From contig JAISMF010000012.1 of the NCBI GenBank assembly GCA_031276865.1, forward strand, positions 48,075 through 112,074: DNA of 64,000 nt, in the 5' to 3' direction. A program made the position numbers and the translations under genes. This stretch comes from Deltaproteobacteria bacterium (GTDB lineage: Bacteria > Desulfobacterota > Desulfarculia > Adiutricales > Adiutricaceae). This document shows, piece after piece, positions 1 to 8,500 of this stretch; within the stretch, counting starts at the first letter, position 1, and every line of letters starts with the position of its first letter. The notes beneath the pieces were generated by a model. The model made no database searches. It was given only the letters and a program-made list of their open reading frames with translations, and was not told the DNA's origin.

Positions 1-609
1 GATTACCGGATCCGCGAGGAAGTCGAGCGCTCCCTTGAGGAGGTCCTCAGGCGCCTGGACGGCCGGAAAGAAAAAACCGCCCTAGATTCGCCCGCGTCCG
101 CCGAAAGCGAAAACGCGCCCCCCATCGACGGGGCCCGTAAAGAGGCCTCGACTCCCTTTGGAGACGAAGCCGGCATGGCTCGGGAGGATCTTTTCAACAT
201 CCTGGAAGAGGAATACCTGAGCCGGGACGAAATTTTCGAAAACGACGACCAAGCGGACTTGGAAAAGGAGAGAGCGGATGACCTGGAAAGAGAACTCGAA
301 CTCCGATACCGAGAAGAGGAGGAATACTGGAGGGAAAAAGACGACCGCGCCGGAACAAAAGGAGTTCCACCGCCCGCGCCGGATTCTCCGGAGGAAGCGG
401 AAACGGATTTTCGACTCCAGGGAAATAAAACCGCGCGAGGGAATGTTCCTAAAGACGGCTCCGGAGACGGAGGGCTTTATGAAAAAGAGGCGAAACGGAA
501 TCAAAACGCTAAGAGCCCTCGGAAGGAAGCTTTCGACTCTGGAGAGGCTGATGAAAAAGAGCTTGAGGGATCGTCCAAAGAAAAAAAATCCGGATCTTTT
601 CCGGGGTGA
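1..609 (+). CDS. Charged hypothetical protein, 3' part only
   Basis: The frame is open from the first base, so the gene begins left of the window; about 202 residues are visible, ending at TGA 607-609. The visible part is extremely rich in Glu, Asp, Arg and Lys, with a long acidic, probably helical stretch encoded around 175-340, then a proline/glycine/lysine-rich tail. I recognise no domain. The same low-complexity charged style is seen in the tails of the neighbouring accessory genes, including the ArdC-like protein, so it may be the tail of a conjugation protein such as a relaxase; that is inference from position only. A second frame overlaps its last 332 bases (see 278-712), which may mean a frameshift here. 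Confidence 0.55.
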   Translation, partial: DYRIREEVERSLEEVLRRLDGRKEKTALDSPASAESENAPPIDGARKEASTPFGDEAGMAREDLFNILEEEYLSRDEIFENDDQADLEKERADDLERELELRYREEEEYWREKDDRAGTKGVPPPAPDSPEEAETDFRLQGNKTARGNVPKDGSGDGGLYEKEAKRNQNAKSPRKEAFDSGEADEKELEGSSKEKKSGSFPG

Positions 610-712
610 AAAGAGTTGTCGTCCCGCTCTTAAAAATCGCCCGGACGCTTTAGGCGAAAACCAACCTTTCCCGCCCTATCCGGATGACGCGGAGATGTTT
701 TGGGGTTTTTAA
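278..712 (+). CDS. Possible overlapping gene for a small basic protein
   Basis: An ATG at 278 is preceded by AAGGAG with 8-base spacing and opens a 144-residue frame running 103 bases beyond the stop of the upstream gene. The product would be strongly basic (many Lys and Arg), with a possible amphipathic helix in the middle and an aromatic C-terminus (FWGF). No family is recognised. It overlaps the preceding gene in another frame for 332 bases. Either it is a real overlapping gene, or a frameshift split one longer protein, or the frame is fortuitous in Glu/Lys/Arg-rich DNA. Confidence 0.27.
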   Translation: MTWKENSNSDTEKRRNTGGKKTTAPEQKEFHRPRRILRRKRKRIFDSREIKPREGMFLKTAPETEGFMKKRRNGIKTLRALGRKLSTLERLMKKSLRDRPKKKNPDLFRGEKSCRPALKNRPDALGENQPFPPYPDDAEMFWGF

Positions 713-1181
713 CGAATCGATTAGCGAAAATCGAAAAGCGAAAACCGAAAATCGAGATGCCGCTTTTAGAATCGCTTTTCATAACCGGAGGGGAGAAAGC
801 TCCTTTTAACTAAAACGCCTTAAATCGTCCCAAAAACCCGCCTCCCGCGCGAAAAACCTCCTTTCCGCCCGCGGGCGCTCCTCCCAAAAACGTTTCCGCG
901 GGAAAACATTTTGAGAAAAGGTTTTCGTCCATAATTTTTTTAAAGAGGTTTTCCGCTCGAACGATTTTTTTAGAAAATTTTTTCCACCCCAAAAGGGGCG
1001 TTTTTAGAAACGTTTTTTCATCCGAAACGTTTTTTTTCGAAACGTCTAAACAATCGTCTTTTCATGATCCGCGGACCCCCGCGTAATACCCCCCCCCCCC
1101 CGCGTAAAATCAACGCTTCCCAAAAATTCGCCCCCGGCGATTTTGGGAAGCGGGTCTTCGAGCGGGCGCGAAGGAGAATCC
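713..1181. other. Intergenic region with short A/G-rich repeats and a C13 tract
   Basis: No gene is supported. At 715-760 there is a degenerate array of CGAAAAT/CGAAAAG units. The centre (800-1050) is rich in TTTT/AAAA runs flanked by GC. A run of 13 C lies at 1089-1101, 80 bases upstream of the next start codon. Confidence 0.6.
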
Positions 1182-2183
1182 ATGTTTTTAAGCTCCGTTC
1201 ACCACATCTACGGAATCTTGGATAAGATCGAGCCCGCGGCCGACCCGGCCGAGCGGCCCTTGCGTTTGACCATCAACGGCGCCCCGGGGGACGCTTTAAA
1301 GAAGATCCGCCCCGCCCTGTTCGAGATCTCCGTCTACGACCTCCGCAAGGTGGAGATGTTCAAAGAGAGCGGCCTGAAGGTTGGCGACCCCGTCCACGCC
1401 GAGCTTCGCTCCCTGTCCCTCGAGCCCCGCGTCTTTCATAAAGGGCTTAAGGACGCCCCCGTCATCTCCGGGCTCCTGGACGGATCGGGGGATTCAAGCC
1501 TCCGCCTGGGGACGCCCAAGAGGCGCTCCCTCCACCACATCGCCTGCCAGTACGTCGGCCGGGCCGTGACCGCCGGAGGGCGCGGGATCGTCTTCATCCG
1601 CGAGAACAACCTCTTCAGCCACACCGACTACTCCCTCGCCGTCCCCGACCAGATAGACGCCCTTTTGGCGGTCTTGAAGATCAAAAGCGGCGACGAGCTG
1701 CTCTTCGCGGCCTCCGACCTCCACCCCTCCGGACCCTCGGCCAAGACGAAGAAGCGCCGGATCCTGGGCCGGGGACTCTTCTTCCTGCCCCTCGCCGCCA
1801 AGAAACGCCCCTACGACAAGCTGCGCGAAGCCGTCTTCAAACCCGGCGGAGGCGAAAAACCCGCCGCCCGCCGTTTTCTTCCGCGGCGGGAAAGCGGCCA
1901 CGAATACCGGCTGGAATTACGCTTCAACATCCCCGAGCGCCTCGAAAACGCGCGCCTCGGATCCTTCACCCTCCAGGCCCCGGCCCCTTTCGCCCCGGAG
2001 CCGAGGGGGCTTCCCGAAAACATCCCGCCCAAGGAAGGCGCCTTTCAAGGAGACGCCGCCCCGAACGCCCTCCCAGGCCCGCTTGAGACGCCCGCGGCGG
2101 AGGAAAACTCCGAAGAGTTTTCCGGCCGGATCCTCGAGGACGCCCAAATCCCGCCGCCGGCGGCCCGGGACTTTGAAAACTAG
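1182..2183 (+). CDS. Conserved-looking hypothetical protein
   Basis: 333 residues. I chose the ATG at 1182 because AAGGAG sits 6-7 bases upstream; an in-frame ATG at 1143 lacks a good site. The first ~220 residues look globular (start MFLSSVHHIYGILDKIEP, with segments such as HHIACQYVGRAV and GIVFIRENNLFSHTDYS). A basic linker follows at about 210-240. The last ~100 residues are proline, alanine and glutamate rich and probably disordered. No family is recognised. It lies in a same-strand run with the ArdC-like gene and the coupling-protein gene, so it is probably part of the same mobile module. The C13 run upstream could modulate its expression. Confidence 0.6.
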   Translation: MFLSSVHHIYGILDKIEPAADPAERPLRLTINGAPGDALKKIRPALFEISVYDLRKVEMFKESGLKVGDPVHAELRSLSLEPRVFHKGLKDAPVISGLLDGSGDSSLRLGTPKRRSLHHIACQYVGRAVTAGGRGIVFIRENNLFSHTDYSLAVPDQIDALLAVLKIKSGDELLFAASDLHPSGPSAKTKKRRILGRGLFFLPLAAKKRPYDKLREAVFKPGGGEKPAARRFLPRRESGHEYRLELRFNIPERLENARLGSFTLQAPAPFAPEPRGLPENIPPKEGAFQGDAAPNALPGPLETPAAEENSEEFSGRILEDAQIPPPAARDFEN

Positions 2184-2660
2184 GCGCCATCGTCAAAGCG
2201 TGTTTCCAGGGACCATCCGAAGACGGGACGCCTCAGGCGTCTTTTCCGAAAGTTTCAAAGCCCTTTAACGGAAAAGCTTGAAAGCTCTTTTAAAAGAAAG
2301 CTTTCAGAGCCCCGCCTCGAAAAGGCGTCTCGGTTCGTTTCGGAGAGCCGCGCGCGGCCTTCCGCGGCTTAAAGTCCCTGGCGGAAAAACAGCTCTTCTT
2401 AAAACCCTTTCGCTCTTTTTTTAAAAACCTCAAACTCGATCGGACGCCGGCCGGGTCGGGCGCCGGCCGGACCGGCGCCCGATCTCCAATACGTAACGCC
2501 CGCGGACGGCCGAAAACAACGCCTTCGCTTAACCGATTCTTCAGCTTAAAACCCGAAACCAACGCGTCTTCAGCCGCGAAACCCTAAACCCTAAATCCTT
2601 GATCCTTGATCCTTGATCCTTGAACCGAAAAACCCCCGCGGGAGGGGTTCGGGAGAATTT
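2184..2660. other. Intergenic region with 7-bp tandem repeat
   Basis: No gene is supported. Near 2597-2624 there are about four tandem copies of ATCCTTG, directly preceded by two CCCTAAA units. The rest is GC-rich DNA without a recognisable signal. The ribosome site for the next gene (GGGAG) is at its right end. Confidence 0.5.
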
Positions 2661-2891
2661 ATGTTTTTTTTCAAAAAGAAACCCGACGCCAGGGAGCTCA
2701 GGCTCCGGAAACGAAAAACCGAAATGGACGATTTCTTCCACTTCCGCCCTTTCGGCGTCTTCGACGTGGAAGAGGAGTTCGCGGCCGAAATGGGGGCCTT
2801 TTTGGAGGACGCCGTCCTGGAAGACGACTTCCACCACCCCATGGAGGATTTCCTAGAGGAGCTGTTTCACACCGAAGAGGATGAAATATGA
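2661..2891 (+). CDS. Small acidic protein upstream of the ArdC-like gene
   Basis: 76 residues starting at ATG 2661, with GGGAG 6 bases upstream; an in-frame ATG at 2613 is possible but has no site. The N-terminus is short and basic (MFFFKKKPD) and the rest is acidic and rich in Phe, Asp, Glu and His, with several FLE/FLEEL segments that look helical. Its stop overlaps the start of the next gene (ATGA at 2888-2891), so the two are very likely translationally coupled. No family is recognised; it could be a partner of the antirestriction protein. Confidence 0.55.
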   Translation: MFFFKKKPDARELRLRKRKTEMDDFFHFRPFGVFDVEEEFAAEMGAFLEDAVLEDDFHHPMEDFLEELFHTEEDEI

Positions 2892-5209
2892 CGCCCGCCG
2901 GATTTACGGGGGGGCCTCCGGATCGCCGGGAGAGCCCCAGGCGCGTCCTGGTGGACGCGCTCATCCAGGAGCTTAAAAACGGAACCGCCCCCTGGCGCAA
3001 ACCCTGGTCGGATAAATGCGCCCCTCCCTTCAATCCCGTCTCGGGCACCTGCTACAAGGGGATAAACCGCCTCATGCTCCTCCAGCGGAACTTCCTGGAA
3101 CCCCGCTGGGTGTCTTTCAAGCAGGCCAAGGACATGGGGTGGCGGATCAAGAAAGGCGCCCGGGCCCAGTCCATCGAGTACTGGAACTGGGGGGAGAGGG
3201 TGGTGGTGAGAGACGAGGAGGGAAGGCCCTTCGCCGGAGAGGACGGACGGATTCTCACAAAGGAGGTCCCCCTCGCCCGGCCCCGGGTGAAGTACCACCA
3301 GGTCTTCAACCTAGACGAGGCGACCGACGGCTCGGGCGCGCCCCTTCCGCCCTGGATTTCCCCGGCCCCCTCCTGGGATCCGGTGGAGAAGGCCGAGGAG
3401 CTAGTCCAGGCCCTAGGCGCTTCCGTCCGCCACGATCAGCGGAACCGGGCCTTCTACGACTTGGAACGGGACCTAATCCACCTCCCCCCCAAAAGCTCCT
3501 TTTCCAGCCCCGACGACTACTACTCCACCCTGCTCCACGAGCTGGCCCACTGGACCAAGGCCCCCGGGCGCCTCGCCCGCGGAGGAAATCAGCCCTTCGG
3601 GAGCAAAGCCTACGCCCAGGAGGAGCTCCGCGCCGAGATGGCCTCCTGGATGCTGGGCATGGATCTGGGCCTCAACTACTCCCTTCCCCGGCACGCCTCG
3701 TACGTGGGCCACTGGATCGAAAAACTCGAGGAGGACCATCACGAGCTCTTCCAGGCGGCCTCCGAGGCCGAAAAGATAAAGTCCTACATCCTGGGAAAAC
3801 TCACGGACTTCAAACCGCGGGGGGTGGAGCGTTTCACGCCTCCCTTGAAGGGAAAAGCCCTTGAAGCGGATCTCGGGGAGGGCCGGGCCGAACACGGCCT
3901 GGCCCTCCCCGGGGAAGGCTTGGCGATAAGCCAGGAGGATAAAACCCCCCGGGCCTCGCTTGTGAACTCCTTTTTCAGCTACCTCGTCCGTCCGGGCCTT
4001 TCGCGAGACCAAGAGGAGCGCTGGTTCGGGATCATGTGCGCGGTGAACTGGCTTAAGCCCAAGGGGATTTTAAGCGGGGAGAGGCTTCAAAGCTTCCTCT
4101 TCGAGGCCTCGAGGATCGCCGAGATCGCCATGGAGACTTTAAACGCCGATCTCCAAAACAAGGCGTCTCGAAACCTCAAAGAGATCCGCGCCCACAACGA
4201 CTGCCTGGCCTTGATTCACCGCGCGCGGGATCTCGCCCTCCCCGAATTCGAACTCTCCCCGGCCCTCGATCCGGAAAAGCCCCGCTACGCCCCCCTCTCT
4301 TTAAAGAGGCGGGAAAAGGGCGAGGAATCCCTCGCCCTTTTTATCAACGGAACGCTCCTAACGGGCCTCTCCCCCGCCCGGGGCGAAAGCTCCCGAAACC
4401 TCGTGATCGATCTGGAAAAGAAGACCATCCTCGCCTCCTTCCGGAGCCGGAAGAACGCGGTGGATTTCGCCGCGGCCTTAAACTCCCCGGCCCGGCTTTA
4501 CCTCGGAGAGGGACCTTTACGAGAATCCGAACGCTTAAGACTCGATCGGGGTCTTTCCCGCCCCTTGGGCGGAAACGGTGGCCCGAAGATCTTGAGCGAA
4601 AGGGAGATTTTGGACTTCTACGACCGCCTGGAGCGTCTGCGGTCCAACCAGCCGGACGCCAGCCGCCTCTCGGCGCGCCAGGAGAGGCTCTACCTCGAGC
4701 TCAGGCTTTCGGGGGACTGGAACCGCGAATACCGCCCCCTCCTTTTAGACGGCGTCCCGGAGGAGCTTTTGGCCGCGGTGAGGCTCCCCCTCTTTGAAAA
4801 GCTCTCCCAGCCGCTCCAAAGGGAGCCGGACTTTAAAGGCGCCCGCAGGCGATCGGACCCTCCGGACGAGGCGGGCGATCCCTTTCCGGCCGCGCCGTTT
4901 CCATCCTCCCCCCGGGCGGGCGGAATCGTTTCGGGGAAGGCGAAACGCCTCCAAGCCGAAGAAGCCCGTTTGGCGGCGGAAGAGCGCCCCCGTTCTTTCG
5001 ACCCCGGGCCGAAAGAGGATTTCAGCTCCCCGGGGGGGGCGCCGGAAAGCCTTAAAGCGGAACTTGGACTTGAAGAAGGCGTCGACTCCGAAGGCGTTGC
5101 GAAGGACGGATCCGTCCGCGGACCGAAAGGGACGGAGGAGGAATCGCCTTCCTTGAAAGACGAAGAAAGCGAGGCTCCGGAAGAGAGGCGGCCTTTCGCT
5201 TTAAGGTGA
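2888..5209 (+). CDS. ArdC-like antirestriction protein with C-terminal extension
   Basis: 773 residues. Residues ~18-145 match the ArdC N-terminal single-stranded-DNA-binding domain (formerly DUF1738): LVDALIQELKNGTAPWRKPW, then FNPVSGTCYKGINRLML, PRWVSFKQAKDMGWRIKKGA, and VFNLDEATD. Residues ~165-290 are the metallopeptidase-like domain with HELAH at ~217-221 and a downstream helix containing EELRAEMASW, which should give the third metal ligand. In conjugative plasmids ArdC-type proteins protect incoming DNA from host restriction. The remaining ~480 residues are not part of the classic protein: a possible second globular region to ~600, then a low-complexity charged tail. It is coupled to the small gene upstream and sits in one cluster with a conjugative coupling protein, in line with a role in plasmid or ICE establishment. 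The extended length (ArdC is usually ~300 residues) is unusual. Confidence 0.85.
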   Translation: MTPAGFTGGPPDRRESPRRVLVDALIQELKNGTAPWRKPWSDKCAPPFNPVSGTCYKGINRLMLLQRNFLEPRWVSFKQAKDMGWRIKKGARAQSIEYWNWGERVVVRDEEGRPFAGEDGRILTKEVPLARPRVKYHQVFNLDEATDGSGAPLPPWISPAPSWDPVEKAEELVQALGASVRHDQRNRAFYDLERDLIHLPPKSSFSSPDDYYSTLLHELAHWTKAPGRLARGGNQPFGSKAYAQEELRAEMASWMLGMDLGLNYSLPRHASYVGHWIEKLEEDHHELFQAASEAEKIKSYILGKLTDFKPRGVERFTPPLKGKALEADLGEGRAEHGLALPGEGLAISQEDKTPRASLVNSFFSYLVRPGLSRDQEERWFGIMCAVNWLKPKGILSGERLQSFLFEASRIAEIAMETLNADLQNKASRNLKEIRAHNDCLALIHRARDLALPEFELSPALDPEKPRYAPLSLKRREKGEESLALFINGTLLTGLSPARGESSRNLVIDLEKKTILASFRSRKNAVDFAAALNSPARLYLGEGPLRESERLRLDRGLSRPLGGNGGPKILSEREILDFYDRLERLRSNQPDASRLSARQERLYLELRLSGDWNREYRPLLLDGVPEELLAAVRLPLFEKLSQPLQREPDFKGARRRSDPPDEAGDPFPAAPFPSSPRAGGIVSGKAKRLQAEEARLAAEERPRSFDPGPKEDFSSPGGAPESLKAELGLEEGVDSEGVAKDGSVRGPKGTEEESPSLKDEESEAPEERRPFALR

Positions 5210-5522
5210 GGGCTCGCTTGAAAAAGCCCCTTTTTCCCGCTCCGTTCGCGGCGCGGGCCTCCTTTCATTTCCTTACGGTTATTCGTCATTTCAGTCTTCG
5301 AGTCTTCCGCCCTTCACGTCTTTCAGCGTCACGTTCGTCCGGTATTCATCGTCACGGTCAATTCGGTCTTCGCGGTTTTTAGTCTTCGACAAGGCCGGCC
5401 GACTAACAAGGCCTTCCCGGGGAAGCGTTTCCTCCCGGGCGGAAAAACGCCGTCCGCCCCCCCGCGGGCGTCTTCGGGCTGTTTTCAGCTTCCCCCTCGG
5501 AAAGCGGAATTAGGATGCGATT
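5210..5522. other. Intergenic region before the invasin-like gene
   Basis: No gene is supported. 5281-5400 contains pyrimidine-rich repeats of the type GTCTTCG/TCATTCG. A weak ribosome site (AGGA) lies 8-9 bases before the ATG at 5523. No clear promoter was found. Confidence 0.4.
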
Positions 5523-8500
5523 ATGAGCGCCCCAGCGGATCCCCGTTTCAAAGCCCGCGGCCCCCTTTATTCCCGGGCCCTTCTTTTTCCCGTTTTACTC
5601 TGCCTCGCCCTCTCTTTCCCCGCTTCGGGCTGCCAGCCCGGGAAACCGGAGGAGGGCGCGCGGGCGGGCGCCGGAAACGCCTCAAGGGACGCGGGCGAAA
5701 TCGATCTGGGGGCCTCCTTTCGCGCCGCCAAGGAAGCGAGACGGGTGAATCCCCCTTTCGGAGAAAAAAGCGTCGCGGATCGCTTCTTAAAAAAAGCCCC
5801 CCGGAAAGCCGCGGAGGCGCGAAAGGGCGCGCCCGGCCGGAAAAAACCCGAAACAGGGGCCGCCGAAAAGACCCCGGACGCTAAAAACCGGGGCCTCGGG
5901 GAGGATGGAGACGACGGCGCGGACGCTGAAATCGTCTCCCTGGACGCGGGCGCTCCGGGCGAGGCGAGAGATCTGCGGTTCCGGATCCTCGTCGGCGGCG
6001 GGCCTCCGCCTTTCGGCTCCCTCTTCGAAATCAGCGGATCCGAAAACCTCTCCCCCGTCTTCCCCGGTCCCGCCCGAACGGGGCGTGACGGAGTGTTCGT
6101 CCTCCCTTCCGCGAGGATCCCCGACCCCGGGGCCCCCTCCTTTCTGCGCGTCCTTCACCAAGGAAGGGAGATAAGGGCGAGGGTGGGCTTGGCGGCCGCG
6201 GGCTGCGGAATAACCCTCGAAGAGACGCGGGAAAACCCGCGGGGATCCTTCGAACTCAAACTTAGGGCGACCTTTTCCGGAGGCGGAACCCGGGGGAAAA
6301 AGGGAAAAAACGTACGGGCGGACGGAAGAATCCCTTTGCGTTTTTTTAAAAACCCGAACTTCCCCAACCTGAGAACGGCGGAACGCCTGACGGACCCTTC
6401 CGGAAGGCTTCTCCTTAAAGGCCTGAAAATAAACGACCGCGAAGCCAGGATAACGGCCTTCGTCGCCGGAAGATGCCGGGCGGAATTTTCCCCCTTCCCC
6501 GAAAACGGCGACCCCGCCCCCCCCTCCGGCGAAAGCTTTCGGGAAGGCGAGGCCTCCCCCGGCTCGCCTCTCCGCGGCGCCCAACAAAAGGCGCCGGAAA
6601 AGAGCCGTGAAAACGCCTCCGGCGAAAAAGGCGATCCGCCGCGCCCCGGGGCGGCGGATGGATCGAGGGGATCCGTAAAAGGCTTTGGCGGGAACGAAAC
6701 CAGCCCAGGCGTCTCCGGGCGGGCGAAGGCGGGCTTTTTGGAGGAAAAGGTCCTGGAGCTTTTGGACGAGACCGCCCGGAGCCTTCCCGCGGGCGGAACT
6801 CTTCCCGCAAAAGGGGGGAGGGGCGGAAACGCGCCGGACGCGGCGGACTTGGCGCTCCGGCGGGGTTCGGAGCGCCTGTCCGGAGCGCTGGGAGGCTGGT
6901 TTTCCCGCCACGGAAAGGCCCAAGTGGGCCTCTTTCTGGACCGGGACGGAAAGACGCGGGGAAACGCCTTTCTCCTCCAGCCCTTTTACGACGACTTGAA
7001 AAACACGGCCTTCCTCCAAACCGGCGCCCGGATCGGATCCGATCGGAAGAACCTCCATCTGGGGTTGGGCTTTCGGCGGAGGGCCGGGGAAAACTCCCTT
7101 ATGGGCGCTAACCTCTTTCTGGATCGGGAAATGGAGGGCGGACATTTCCGGGGCGGCTTCGGGCTGGAGTTTTTTCACGATTTAACGGAAATTTCGGCCA
7201 ACGCCTATTTCCCCTTGGGCCCCTTTCGGGAGTCGAAGAAATTCCCGGGAGCCTTGGAGAGGCCCGCGGGCGGATACGATCTGCGGATCCTTTCCGCTAC
7301 GCCCTTTTACGACAAGGTGAAGCTCTCCCTGGCCTACGAGAGATGGCGGGGAAGCTTTCTGGAGGGAAGGGGTCTGGAAACGGCGTCCGCGGATCCCAAA
7401 AGAGCTTCCTCCTCTTTCAGCTACGGAGTCCGCTTCAATCCATGGAGGTTTCTGACCTTGAGTTTGGAAAAGTCCGCCGGCGGGGTTTCCCGCGGTCTTT
7501 CCGCCCGCCTTCTTTTCAACCTCGATTTCCTCCGCGGGGGCGCGGACGCCCCCGCGGGAGGGGGGCCCGGGGAGGGGGCGGTCGACTTGAACCGCTTCGA
7601 ATTCGTGAACCGCCGCTACGATCTTCCTTTGGAATTCAAGGCGGCGAAGGAATACGTCGTAAGCCTCCATTCCCTCTTGGCGGGGACGGTCTGCCTCAAG
7701 GTCCAAAACAGCCTGGGCGTCCCCTGGAGACAAACGCCGGTCAAGATCCTCCCCCTTTCCCCGGGCTTTTCCATCCTCGACGAAGTCGCTTTAACAGAGC
7801 GCTCGCTCTTCACGACGGACGAGGGCGGCGTGGTCTGCGCCGCCCTCCGAAGCGGGGGGGAGGCCGACCGGGGGACGATTTTAGCGGAGGCCGGAGACGG
7901 TCGGGAGACTTTCACGCTCCCGCTCGATCCCGAAGGCGCCTCCCCCCCCCTCCCCGAGGGGGGGGCCGCGCGGGTGGAATACCTAAAAGAGGAGGACGGC
8001 GTCCACCTGTTTCGGGTGGTGGACGCCCGCGGGGAGCCCCAAAACGGAACGGGCGTCCAAGTCGCGGACGATTCCCCGGCGGTCCTGATCCTCGAGCCCG
8101 CCACCGAGACGGAGGCGGAGTTCTTCCTAAGCGGCCCGGACGGGATTTTCGGCTTAAAGGCGGAGTCCTCCGATCCGCGCCAGACGGAGGCGGTTCTCCT
8201 TATTTCCCCGGAAGGGGGGGAGCCCGCTCGGTTCGTCCTCCCCTTGAACCACCTTTTAAGCCTTTCCGCCGCTCCGACGGCGCTCCCCCCGCGCGAGGAG
8301 ACGGAGGTTAAGTTTCGCCTCCTTTTAAACGGGAGGCCGCCGGCCCCGGGACTTCCGTACGTTTTAGCCGCCGAAAGCCCCCTCATTCGGGGCCTCCCCT
8401 TCGAAGGCTTGACCGGAGACGGGGATAGCTCCCCCGTCGTCTCCCTGGAGGCCCTGGCGGCGGGGGATCTGGGCCGGGTCGTCGCCCGGCTGGAGGGGCT

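Noticed and set aside
2581..2624. Telomere-like CCCTAAA repeats
   Set aside because: Only two units, embedded in a 7-bp ATCCTTG array on an ordinary bacterial-looking sequence.
3016..3864. 282-codon plus-strand frame inside the ArdC-like gene
   Set aside because: Out-of-frame shadow; Pro/Arg/Gly-rich translation with no domain.
5787..7178. 463-codon antisense frame opposite the adhesin gene
   Set aside because: It lies within a well-supported gene, has no family features and is explained by high GC at third codon positions.
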